From an uncultured Prevotella sp. (GTDB taxonomy: Bacteria > Bacteroidota > Bacteroidia > Bacteroidales > Bacteroidaceae): a DNA stretch of 36,587 nt. Positions within the stretch are counted from its first letter, which is position 1. Each line of letters begins with the position of its first letter. The notes under the pieces are model-generated. The model saw nothing but the letters and a program-made list of their open reading frames with translations, made no database searches and was not told the DNA's origin. The translations under genes and the position numbers were made by a program. The stretch is taken from contig CAMVQS010000022.1 of assembly GCA_947169685.1 (NCBI GenBank), positions 1 to 36,587 of the forward strand. Reading direction: 5' to 3'. Positions 26,156 to 33,789 of this stretch are shown here, in pieces.

Positions 26156-26325
26156 TTCCCCTTATACATCCAATATCCTCTGCCACTCCAGAAAGCATTC
26201 GGAATGGGGGGGTATTTGTATAGTATTTAGATAATCAAGCACCCGTTGGGGGTGAGTATCTGTTAAATAATCATAAATCTTTACTTTTGGGGGTTCTTTC
26301 GTGCGCGTAGTAGGAAAGAAAGCTG
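26156..26325. other. Intergenic region upstream of the rplM promoter
   Basis: No gene seen. A small hairpin CACCC-loop-GGGTG lies at 26240-26254 without a T tract, so it is only a weak terminator candidate for the preceding operon. A second -7-like sequence, TACTTTTG, is at 26282-26289, without a -33 partner at the usual distance. Confidence 0.5.
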
Positions 26326-26333
26326 TACCTTTG
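26326..26333 (+). promoter_or_regulatory. -7 element of the ribosomal-protein operon promoter
   Basis: TACCTTTG followed by CA is a perfect -7 element; the -33 position has only TTTCG-like sequence. The start would be near 26340, giving an untranslated leader of about 220 nt before rplM. Confidence 0.6.
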
Positions 26334-26339
26334 CAGTCC

Positions 26340-26561
26340 GATTTGAAGGGGAGAGTCTTAGAATCCCCACAGGACGAGTGTGTAAATAGTGGTGTCTTTG
26401 GCCGGGCGCAACGGTTTGTGAATCACTGGTTCAAGGGCGGTGAGAGTCCGCCGGAAGCGTATCGTTAGACTACCAAGCAGGGAGTTAGACCTCTGCGGGT
26501 GGTTTTTGTGTGCGCACGTATATTAACAATGTTTTTTAGTAGTAAAATTATTTAAGTAAAA
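26340..26561 (+). promoter_or_regulatory. Structured 5' leader of rplM, candidate ribosomal-protein leader
   Basis: An unusually long leader with several hairpins: GGGGA/TCCCC at 26348-26352 and 26364-26368, and GGCGG/CCGCC at 26436-26440 and 26448-26452 with loop TGAGAGT. A final hairpin at 26470-26502 is followed by five T. The plan fits autogenous control by L13 or S9 through attenuation. Leaders upstream of L13 genes have been proposed in Bacteroidia from comparative genomics; I cannot confirm that this is the same motif. Confidence 0.6.
26470..26507 (+). terminator. Attenuator-like hairpin in the rplM leader
   Basis: CTACC (26470-26474) pairs with GGTGG (26498-26502), enclosing GCAG/CTGC (26477-26480 and 26492-26495), directly followed by TTTTT at 26503-26507. 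This is the form of an intrinsic terminator, about 55 bp before the rplM ATG. Confidence 0.5.
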
Positions 26562-27023
26562 ATGAACACTTTAAGTTACAAGACCGTTTTCGCCAATAAG
26601 GAAACTGCTAAGAAGGAGTGGGTGGTGATTGACGCCACAGACCAGGTTGTTGGTCGTCTCGCTTCGAAGGTAGCGAAGTTGATTCGCGGAAAGTACAAGC
26701 CCAACTTCACCCCGCACGTGGATTGTGGCGACAATGTCATTATCATCAACGCCCAGAAGGCAGTCTTCACTGGTAAGAAGGAGACTGACAAGGTTTACAC
26801 GCGTTACACTGGTTATCCTGGTGGTCAGCGTTTCAACACTCCTGCTGAGCTTCGCAAGAAGCCTTTCGGCACCGAGCGTATCATTAAGCACGCCGTAAAG
26901 GGTATGCTGCCCAAGGGTCCCCTCGGCCGCAGCCTGCTGAACAACCTCTACATTTACGAAGGCACTGAGCACAAGCACGAGGCTCAGAAGCCCAAGGCAA
27001 TTGATATTAACCAGTATAAATAA
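26562..27023 (+). CDS. rplM: 50S ribosomal protein L13
   Basis: A component of the large ribosomal subunit that binds 23S rRNA early in assembly. The 153-residue protein has the family blocks WVVIDATDQVVGRLAS (about 20-35), the IRGKYKPNFTPHVDCGDNV region, YTGYPGG, and the C-terminal MLPKGPLGR motif. It is first in the rplM-rpsI-rpsB-tsf operon, 10 bp ahead of rpsI, with a long structured leader upstream that may mediate feedback control. Confidence 0.98.
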   Translation: MNTLSYKTVFANKETAKKEWVVIDATDQVVGRLASKVAKLIRGKYKPNFTPHVDCGDNVIIINAQKAVFTGKKETDKVYTRYTGYPGGQRFNTPAELRKKPFGTERIIKHAVKGMLPKGPLGRSLLNNLYIYEGTEHKHEAQKPKAIDINQYK

Positions 27024-27033
27024 ATAAGGTAAG

Positions 27034-27420
27034 ATGGAAATGATTAATGCAATCGGTCGTCGTAAGAGCTCAGTAGCTCGCGTTTATCTGAAAGAAGGAA
27101 CAGGTAAGATAACGATCAATAAGAAGGACTTAACCGAATATTTCCCCTCAGCCATTCTGCAGTACGTGGTGAAGCAGCCGCTGAGCCTGCTGGAGGCCGG
27201 TGAGAAATATGACATCAAGGCAAACCTCGACGGTGGCGGCTTCACTGGTCAGAGCCAGGCTCTGCGCCTTGCCATTGCCCGCGCACTCGTAAAGGTCAAT
27301 GCTGAGGACAAGAAGAACCTGAAGGACCATGGATTCCTGACTCGCGATGCCCGTGAGGTTGAGCGTAAGAAGCCGGGTCAGCCGAAGGCTCGTCGTCGCT
27401 TCCAGTTCAGTAAGCGTTAA
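27034..27420 (+). CDS. rpsI: 30S ribosomal protein S9
   Basis: A small-subunit protein whose C-terminal tail reaches the P-site tRNA. The 128-residue protein has AIGRRKSSVARVYL at the N-terminus, GGGFTGQSQALRLAIARAL in the middle, and the basic tail KKPGQPKARRRFQFSKR ending in the conserved Lys-Arg. The ATG at 27034 follows AATAAGGTAAG, a possible ribosome-binding site. It is followed by a 142-bp gap holding a small hairpin and a CTAG repeat before rpsB. Confidence 0.98.
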   Translation: MEMINAIGRRKSSVARVYLKEGTGKITINKKDLTEYFPSAILQYVVKQPLSLLEAGEKYDIKANLDGGGFTGQSQALRLAIARALVKVNAEDKKNLKDHGFLTRDAREVERKKPGQPKARRRFQFSKR

Positions 27421-27434
27421 TATCACTGGACAAC

Positions 27435-27449
27435 GTTTAGCATCTAAAC
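27435..27449 (+). other. Small perfect hairpin after rpsI
   Basis: GTTTAG (27435-27440) and CTAAAC (27444-27449) form a 6-bp stem with a three-base loop, 14 bp after the rpsI stop. There is no T tract, so it is unlikely to terminate; it may shape the rpsI-rpsB junction of the mRNA. Confidence 0.45.
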
Positions 27450-27463
27450 CGACAGGACTCTGG

Positions 27464-27499
27464 CTAGTACTGCTAGTGCTACTAGTACAACTAGACTAC
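27464..27499 (+). repeat. Tandem 9-bp repeat with CTAG core
   Basis: CTAG starts at 27464, 27473, 27482 and 27491, an exact 9-bp period; three of the four units begin CTAGT. The segment can also pair CTAGTA (27464-27469) with TACTAG (27480-27485). It lies between rpsI and rpsB. Confidence 0.7.
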
Positions 27500-27562
27500 C
27501 CGTTGGTTGATCGGACAAAAAGATTAAAAGGAAAGTAAACAACAATTTAAACATTAAAGACA

Positions 27563-28423
27563 ATGTCAAGAACAAATTTTGATATGTTGCTGGAGGCTGG
27601 CTGTCACTTCGGTCACCTCACACGCAAGTGGAACCCCGCAATGGCTCCCTACATCTATACCGAGCGTAACGGTATTCACATCATCGACCTTCATAAGACA
27701 GTAGTAAAGATTGATACTGCTGCCGAGGCTCTGAAGCAGATTGCCAAGAGTGGTAAGAAGATTCTGTTCGTCGCTACTAAAAAACAGGCTAAGGAAGTGA
27801 TTGCTGAGAAAGCTACCAGCATCAACATGCCTTACGTTATCGAGCGCTGGCCGGGTGGTATGTTGACCAACTTCCCGACTATCCGCAAAGCGGTCAAGAA
27901 AATGGCGAACATCGACAAGCTGATGAACGATGGTACGTTCGGAAACCTCTCCAAGCGCGAGCTGCTGCAGGTTACCCGTCAGCGTGCCAAGCTGGAGAAG
28001 AACCTGGGTTCAATTGCTGACCTGACCCGTCTGCCGAGCGCCCTGTTCGTGGTTGACGTGATGAAGGAGAACATTGCCGTTCGCGAGGCTAACCGTCTGG
28101 GCATTCCCGTATTCGGTATTGTTGACACCAACAGCGACCCGAAGAACATTGACTTCGTGATTCCCGCCAACGATGACGCAAAGGACAGCATCGAGGTAAT
28201 CCTCAACGCTTGCTGCGCAGCCATCAACGAGGGTCTGGAGGAGCGCAAGGCTGAGAAGGCAGACGAGAAGGCTGCTGACGCTCAGGCTGAGGCCGAGGCT
28301 GAAGAGGTAAAGCCCAAGCGCACCCGTAAGCCCCGCAAGGAAGAGGCTCCCGTAGAAGAGGCTCCCAAGGCTGAAGAGGCTCCCGCTGCTCCTGCTGAGG
28401 AAGAGGCTCCCGCTGCAGAGTAA
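27563..28423 (+). CDS. rpsB: 30S ribosomal protein S2
   Basis: A small-subunit protein that joins late in 30S assembly next to S1. The 286-residue protein has the usual core: LLEAGCHFGHLTRKWNP at the N-terminus, the IHIIDLHKT block, FVATKKQAKE, WPGGMLTNF and PVFGIVDTNSDP. After about residue 225 comes a 60-residue tail made of Ala, Glu, Pro and Lys, with repeated EEAP units, that is probably disordered; such acidic tails are seen in other Bacteroidales S2 proteins. It lies 142 bp after rpsI and 140 bp before tsf. The latter gap contains the inverted-repeat element. Confidence 0.98.
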   Translation: MSRTNFDMLLEAGCHFGHLTRKWNPAMAPYIYTERNGIHIIDLHKTVVKIDTAAEALKQIAKSGKKILFVATKKQAKEVIAEKATSINMPYVIERWPGGMLTNFPTIRKAVKKMANIDKLMNDGTFGNLSKRELLQVTRQRAKLEKNLGSIADLTRLPSALFVVDVMKENIAVREANRLGIPVFGIVDTNSDPKNIDFVIPANDDAKDSIEVILNACCAAINEGLEERKAEKADEKAADAQAEAEAEEVKPKRTRKPRKEEAPVEEAPKAEEAPAAPAEEEAPAAE

Positions 28424-28431
28424 CCCTATTT

Positions 28432-28545
28432 GCCCCCTAAGTTAGGGGGCTACAGGGGTCTGAACAGGCGCAGACTCCTACTAATTATAACAATATTGGT
28501 CTGATAAACGCTTGTTCAGACCCCCACCCCCCTAACTTAGGGGGC
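28432..28545. repeat. 114-bp inverted-repeat (MITE/BIME-like) element between rpsB and tsf
   Basis: The ends are near-perfect inverted copies: 28432-28470 and 28509-28545. Each contains a self-complementary block GCCCCCTAAGTTAGGGGG, then GGGGTCTGAACA, with short differences between. The 38-bp centre is AT-rich. No coding sequence. It may be one copy of a dispersed repeat family, or a processing/termination signal in the operon. Confidence 0.75.
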
Positions 28546-28563
28546 TCAAAAATAAACAGTATA

Positions 28564-29562
28564 ATGGCAATTTCAATTGACGATATCAAGAAGCTTCGCG
28601 CAATGACCGGCGCTGGTCTGGCTGACGTAAAGAAGGCTCTGACCGAGGCTGAGGGCGACTTCGACAAGGCCAAGGAGCTCCTCCGCGAGCGTGGTCTGGC
28701 TATTGCTGCCAAGCGCAGTGACCGTGAGACATCTAATGGTTGTGTACTCGTAAAGGCTGTTGACGGCTTTGCAGCAACTATCGCCCTGAAGTGTGAGACT
28801 GACTTCGTGGCTAACGGTGCTGACTTCATCGCGCTGACCCAGAACATCCTCGACGCTGCCATCGCTGCCAAGGCGAAGGACATTGAGGCTGTGAAGGAGC
28901 TGGTGCTGGCTGACGGCCAGAAGGTTCAGGACGCTGTTACGCAGCGCTCTGGTATCACCGGTGAGAAGATGGAGCTGGACGGCTACAACACGCTCGAGGG
29001 TGACAACATCGAGGTCTATGACCACATGGGCAAGCACATGCTCGCCACGATGGTTCAGACCAACAAGGCTGCTGCCGAGGTAGGTCACAAGCTGGCCATG
29101 CAGGTAGCTGCCATGAAGCCCGTAGCTCTGGACGCTGCAAGCATCGACCCGAAGATTCTCGACGAGGAGTATCGCACTGCTGTTGAGAAGACCAAGCTGG
29201 AGCAGGTGCAGAAGTATGTTGACATGAAGATCAAGAAGGCTGGTATCAACCCCAACCTCGTTGACTCTGAGGACCACATCGAGAGCAACATGTCTAAGGG
29301 CTGGCTCACACAGGAGCAGGCTGACGAGGCTCGCAAGATCATTGCTGAGGCAAAGCCCGAGGGTGAGGCTCAGCTGAAGATGCCCATGATCGAGGGTATC
29401 GCTAAGGGTCGCGTTGAGAAGTTCAAGAAGGAGAGCTGTCTCGTTGACCAGGAGTTCCAGTTCGGTGACGGCGACAAGCAGACCGTCTCTCAGTGGCTTG
29501 CCCAGCAGGACAAGGAGCTGAAGATTGTTGCTTTCAAGCGCTTCACGCTCGTTGCAGAGTAA
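28564..29562 (+). CDS. tsf: Elongation factor Ts
   Basis: The guanine-nucleotide exchange factor that regenerates EF-Tu-GTP. The 332-residue protein opens with the UBA-like domain carrying KKLRAMTGAGLADVKKAL (about 9-26), followed by CETDFVA near 78-84, part of the EF-Tu contact region, and two core domains. Length is typical for Bacteroidetes, which have a longer EF-Ts than E. coli. It is the last gene of the ribosomal-protein operon; a strong terminator follows after 20 bp. The start at 28564 lies just downstream of the inverted-repeat element, so translation does not depend on coupling to rpsB. Confidence 0.98.
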   Translation: MAISIDDIKKLRAMTGAGLADVKKALTEAEGDFDKAKELLRERGLAIAAKRSDRETSNGCVLVKAVDGFAATIALKCETDFVANGADFIALTQNILDAAIAAKAKDIEAVKELVLADGQKVQDAVTQRSGITGEKMELDGYNTLEGDNIEVYDHMGKHMLATMVQTNKAAAEVGHKLAMQVAAMKPVALDAASIDPKILDEEYRTAVEKTKLEQVQKYVDMKIKKAGINPNLVDSEDHIESNMSKGWLTQEQADEARKIIAEAKPEGEAQLKMPMIEGIAKGRVEKFKKESCLVDQEFQFGDGDKQTVSQWLAQQDKELKIVAFKRFTLVAE

Positions 29563-29582
29563 GTAATCACTAACATAGGAAG

Positions 29583-29618
29583 CAGGCATCGTCTCTCAAG
29601 GGCGGTGCCTGTTTTTTT
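29583..29618 (+). terminator. Intrinsic terminator after tsf
   Basis: CAGGCATCG (29583-29591) pairs with CGGTGCCTG (29603-29611), a 9-bp stem with one G-T pair and an 11-base loop, followed by seven T. It ends only 6 bp before the ATG of the next gene, so there is no room for a promoter between. Confidence 0.85.
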
Positions 29619-29624
29619 AAGCGT

Positions 29625-30242
29625 ATGAAGATTTTTGCAGTGGGCATGAACTATGCCCAACACAATAAAGAACTCGACGGCGCGTTATATAAACCAGAGC
29701 AGCCCGTCATTTTCACCAAGGCCGACTCCGCATTGCTGAAGGACAGAAAACCGTTCTTCATCCCTGACTGGAGCCAGCAGGTGGATTACGAGACGGAACT
29801 GGTGGTGCGCATCTGCCGTCTGGGAAAGAGCATCCCCGAGCGTTTTGCCTACCGTTACTACGACGCCGTGACAGTGGGCATTGACTTCACGGCACGCGAC
29901 TGGCAGCGCGAGGCACGCGCAAAAGGACTGCCGTGGGAGATATGCAAGGGTTTCGACGGCTCGGCCGTGATCGGCGAGTGGGTTGACAAGCAGAAGTTCC
30001 GCGACATACAGGCCATCCACTTCCACCTTGACATCAACGGCAAGACGGTACAGGAAGGCTGTACGAGCGACATGCTCTACAAGGTGGACGAGCTGGTGAG
30101 CTACATCTCACGGTTCTTCACCCTGAAGACGGGAGACCTGCTCTACACGGGAACGCCTGTGGGCGTAGGACCCGTACACATCGACGACCACCTGGAAGGA
30201 TGGCTCGAAGACCGTAAGGTGCTGGAATTTAACTGTAAGTGA
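29625..30242 (+). CDS. Fumarylacetoacetate hydrolase family protein
   Basis: A 205-residue cytoplasmic enzyme of the FAH fold, a group that includes acylpyruvate hydrolases, oxaloacetate decarboxylases/tautomerases and diene-dioate isomerases. The metal ligands are visible as Glu56 and Glu58 in DYETELVVRI and Asp87 in GIDFTARD; the LLYTGTPVGVGPV block near 172-184 is also characteristic. The exact substrate cannot be told from sequence; a general oxaloacetate/acylpyruvate housekeeping role is plausible. The ATG lies 6 bp after the tsf terminator, and its stop overlaps the GTG start of porU by 4 bp, so it appears to lead the por operon. Confidence 0.88.
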   Translation: MKIFAVGMNYAQHNKELDGALYKPEQPVIFTKADSALLKDRKPFFIPDWSQQVDYETELVVRICRLGKSIPERFAYRYYDAVTVGIDFTARDWQREARAKGLPWEICKGFDGSAVIGEWVDKQKFRDIQAIHFHLDINGKTVQEGCTSDMLYKVDELVSYISRFFTLKTGDLLYTGTPVGVGPVHIDDHLEGWLEDRKVLEFNCK

Positions 30243-33200
30243 ACATCAAACGATTCATAGGAATCCTGATACTCCTGCTGTCGTGTCTGACGATGAACGC
30301 GCAAGAGTACTACAACTTGACCGCCCAGGAGGTCAAGATCGACTCCCTGTTGCCCGTGTTCACCTATGCCCGTCCGCTGGGAAAGCACTATGCTGACAGC
30401 ACCTATACGGTCAGCATTGAGTATCCGGAGTTCATCACCATGTCGGCTGACGACGTGCGTCGCTACGAAAAGATCAGCGGAGCCCAGTTGCCGGCACTTC
30501 CTGAAGTCACTCAGCAAATCAGCATCTCGCGCAAGCAGGCCACGCTCGAAGTGTCCTTCGTCCCCTTGGTGTGGCGCGAAGGGAAATACCAGAAGCTGGT
30601 AAGTTTCCAGCTCAAGGTACAGGCCACGGCCAAGAACGGTCTGCGTGCCTCACGCCTGGCGCCTGCTGCGACCACCCGTTCGGCAGCCACGGCTTCAGTC
30701 CTTGCGTCGGGCAGATGGGTGAAGATACGCGTACCTTCGACAGGAATTTATCAGCTGACGAACGACCTGATAAGCCGCGCCGGTTTCTCCAATATAAACA
30801 ATGTACGCGTGTACGGATACGGAGGTGCCATGCAGCCTGAGAAGCTCTTCGCCAATTACATTGACGAGACGGACGACCTGAAGGAAGTACCCCTCTGCAC
30901 GGCCAATGGCCAGCGGCTGTTCTGGGCACAGGGTCCTGTGTCATGGAACGGCAACGAGCGCGTCCGCAACCCCTATTCCCAATACGGCTATTACTTCCTG
31001 ACGGAAACGGACGGTGAAGCAAAGACACAGACGGAGCAGGAACTGCTGGGGAACTACATCAGCACTGGCGAGCTCAGCAACACGCTCTACGAAGTGGATG
31101 ACTTCGCCTGGTATCACGGCGGACGCAACCTCTACGACGCAAGGACGTTTACGCTAGGACAGGCCCGTGACTACACCCTTGCCGCATCAGCGACAGGTGC
31201 CGGAACCCTGACAGTGGCGCTGACAGCCTACGACACCAGCAACAGCTCGTCGGCATCGATAAGCCTCAACGGTGAGACAGTGGGGACCGTCAACATCGGC
31301 GCCTGCACCACCTACAACCACGCCAGCCAAGCCAAGCTGAGCGTCAAGGTTACGAACCTCTCGACAACCAATACCATCCGCATACAACAAACCAGCGGAG
31401 GAACCATGCGCCTGGATTACATTGCCCTACATGCCGACAATGCCACGTCTGCCCCCTCGCTGCAGGAGGTGAAAGTGGGAACGCCTGAGCTGGAGGGAAC
31501 CATTGCCAACCAGAACCTGCACGGCGACGAGGCAACGGACATGGTTATCATCATCCCTGCATCGCGTAAGCTACAGACACAGGCAGAACGCTTGAAGACT
31601 TTTCACGAAGAGAAAGACGGCCTGAGGGTACGTCTGGTGGCTGCTGACGAGCTCTACAACGAGTTCTCGAGCGGTACCCCCGATGCCAATGCCTATCGTC
31701 GCTACCTGCGCATGCTCTACGAACGGGCGACCAGCGAGGCCGACATGCCACGCTATCTGCTGCTGTTCGGCGACGGAGCATGGGACAACCGCATGCTCTC
31801 CACGGACTGGAGCAAGACAACGCCCAACGATTTCCTGCTCTGCTATGAGAGCGAGAACTCATTCAGCGCTACAGACTGCTACGTGACAGACGATTACTTC
31901 TGTCTGCTTGACGACGGAGAAGGTGGAAACCTGCTCAGCAGTGACCGCGCTGACGTGGCTGTAGGACGCTTCCCCGTGCGGAATGAAGCCGATGCAAAGA
32001 TTATGGTTGACAAGGTCATATCCTACGCCAACAACACCTATGCCGGCTCCTGGCAAAACGAAATATGCATGATGGGTGACGACGGTAACAACAACCTGCA
32101 CATGCAGGATGCCGACGCCGTAGCCCGACTGGTGGAGCAGCTCCATCCGGAATACACCGTGAAGCGTATCATGTGGGATGCCTACGAGCGTATTACATCG
32201 GCCACGGGCAACACCTACCCTGACGTGACACGCCTCATCAAACAGCAGATGCAGAGTGGAGCACTTATCATGAACTACAGCGGTCATGGCGCCGCTTACG
32301 CCTTCTCGCACGAACTGGTGATGCAGCTGAACGACTTTGCAGAGGCCGTGTCCACCCGACTGCCGTTCTGGGTGACTGCCTCATGCGACATCATGCCGTT
32401 CGACGGACAGGAGGACAACATTGGCGAGACAGCACTGCTCAACAAACGCGGAGGCGCTGTATCCTTCTTTGGTACCACACGAACGGTCTATTCCTCGTAT
32501 AACCGCGTCATGAACCTGGCGTTCATGCGCCAAGCACTCTCGGGAATAGCAACAGGTGAGGCTGTCAGACTGGCCAAGAACTCGCTGATTACCACATCGC
32601 AGGACCACACGACGAACAAACTGCAATATACACTGTTGGGCGACCCGGCACTCTGCTTGGCCTACCCCACCCTGCAAGCCGTGGTTGACGACATCAACGG
32701 AGCCAGCGTCAATGAGGGTGAACCTCTGATACTGAGGGCAGGTACCACTGTCACCGTACGCGGACACATTGAGCAGGACGGACAGCGACAGACCGGCTAC
32801 AACGGCACTGTGACTGCTACCGTCCGCGACGCAGAAGAAGAGATTACCTGCCGACTGAACGACACCAGCAAGGAGGGTGCCGAAGAACCGTTCGTCTATA
32901 CAGACCGCACGAAGGTCATCTTCCATGGTACCGACAGCGTGCAGGCAGGACAGTTTGCCTTCCGTTTCACGGTTCCACAGGACATCAGCTACAGCAACGG
33001 CACTGGCCTCATCAACCTGTACGCCATTGACAACAGCCGCACAGCCATTGCCAACGGACTCTGTGAGCACTTCGTACTGGGCGGTGCCACAGCCGCACAA
33101 CACGACACCGAAGGTCCCAAGGTATATTGCTACCTGAACTCCGAAAACTTCACCAATGGCGACAAGGTCAACCTGACGCCCTATTTCGTGGCACAGATCA

Positions 33201-33769
33201 GCGACGACAGCGGTATCAATGCCACAGGCAACGGCATCGGCCACGACATCCAGCTGGTCATTGACGGACAGACGGCACAGACCTACACCCTGAACGACTA
33301 CTTCAGCTACGACTTCGGCAGTTACACCAGCGGAACGGTGGGCTTCAGCATCCCCACGCTGAATGCCGGCAAGCACAAGCTGCAGTTCCGTGTGTGGGAC
33401 ACACAGAACAATTCAACCACCTCAGAACTGAGCTTCGAAGTGGTAGAGTCGCTCGAACCGGTATTCTTCGACGTAGAGTGTACGCGTAACCCCGCAGAGA
33501 CCACCACCTCGTTCCGCATTATCCATGACCGCACAGGCAGCCAGATGGATGTTATTCTTGACATCTTCGACATGTCAGGCCGTCACCTGTGGCAACATGC
33601 AGAGAGCGGCGTACCCACTGACGGCACCTACCTGATTGACTGGGACTTGACGTCAGGCAGCGGCAGTCGCATCTCCACCGGTATCTATCTCTATCGTGTA
33701 CGCATCAGCAGTGACGGTTCCAGCTATGCCTCGAAAGCCAAGAAATTGATAGTCATAAGCAATAAATAG
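30239..33769 (+). CDS. porU: Type IX secretion system sortase PorU
   Basis: A surface-exposed C25-family (gingipain-like) cysteine protease that removes the C-terminal signal of type IX cargo and attaches the cargo to lipopolysaccharide. The 1176-residue protein starts at a GTG overlapping the preceding stop (GTGA) and has a signal peptide of about 21 residues ending MNA. The catalytic pair appears as His683 (YSGHG) and Cys716 (TASCD), 33 residues apart, the same spacing I recall for the Porphyromonas gingivalis protein (His657, Cys690). The C-terminus (about 1095-1176) is a FlgD/CTD-like beta domain with IFDMSGRHLWQ and STGIYLYRV, as expected because PorU is itself a CTD protein. porV follows after 20 bp. 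Confidence 0.95.
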   Translation: MNIKRFIGILILLLSCLTMNAQEYYNLTAQEVKIDSLLPVFTYARPLGKHYADSTYTVSIEYPEFITMSADDVRRYEKISGAQLPALPEVTQQISISRKQATLEVSFVPLVWREGKYQKLVSFQLKVQATAKNGLRASRLAPAATTRSAATASVLASGRWVKIRVPSTGIYQLTNDLISRAGFSNINNVRVYGYGGAMQPEKLFANYIDETDDLKEVPLCTANGQRLFWAQGPVSWNGNERVRNPYSQYGYYFLTETDGEAKTQTEQELLGNYISTGELSNTLYEVDDFAWYHGGRNLYDARTFTLGQARDYTLAASATGAGTLTVALTAYDTSNSSSASISLNGETVGTVNIGACTTYNHASQAKLSVKVTNLSTTNTIRIQQTSGGTMRLDYIALHADNATSAPSLQEVKVGTPELEGTIANQNLHGDEATDMVIIIPASRKLQTQAERLKTFHEEKDGLRVRLVAADELYNEFSSGTPDANAYRRYLRMLYERATSEADMPRYLLLFGDGAWDNRMLSTDWSKTTPNDFLLCYESENSFSATDCYVTDDYFCLLDDGEGGNLLSSDRADVAVGRFPVRNEADAKIMVDKVISYANNTYAGSWQNEICMMGDDGNNNLHMQDADAVARLVEQLHPEYTVKRIMWDAYERITSATGNTYPDVTRLIKQQMQSGALIMNYSGHGAAYAFSHELVMQLNDFAEAVSTRLPFWVTASCDIMPFDGQEDNIGETALLNKRGGAVSFFGTTRTVYSSYNRVMNLAFMRQALSGIATGEAVRLAKNSLITTSQDHTTNKLQYTLLGDPALCLAYPTLQAVVDDINGASVNEGEPLILRAGTTVTVRGHIEQDGQRQTGYNGTVTATVRDAEEEITCRLNDTSKEGAEEPFVYTDRTKVIFHGTDSVQAGQFAFRFTVPQDISYSNGTGLINLYAIDNSRTAIANGLCEHFVLGGATAAQHDTEGPKVYCYLNSENFTNGDKVNLTPYFVAQISDDSGINATGNGIGHDIQLVIDGQTAQTYTLNDYFSYDFGSYTSGTVGFSIPTLNAGKHKLQFRVWDTQNNSTTSELSFEVVESLEPVFFDVECTRNPAETTTSFRIIHDRTGSQMDVILDIFDMSGRHLWQHAESGVPTDGTYLIDWDLTSGSGSRISTGIYLYRVRISSDGSSYASKAKKLIVISNK

Positions 33770-33789
33770 TTTACTGCTACGTTTATTAG

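Noticed and set aside
28432..28545. Array of short repeats suggestive of CRISPR
   Set aside because: Only two inverted copies, no regular spacers and no cas genes; better described as an inverted-repeat element.
28573..29589. 338-codon open frame antisense to tsf
   Set aside because: Leu-rich low-complexity product opposite an unmistakable EF-Ts gene; an artefact of codon bias.
32381..33376. 331-codon open frame antisense to porU
   Set aside because: Entirely within porU, Val/Cys-rich, no family match by eye.
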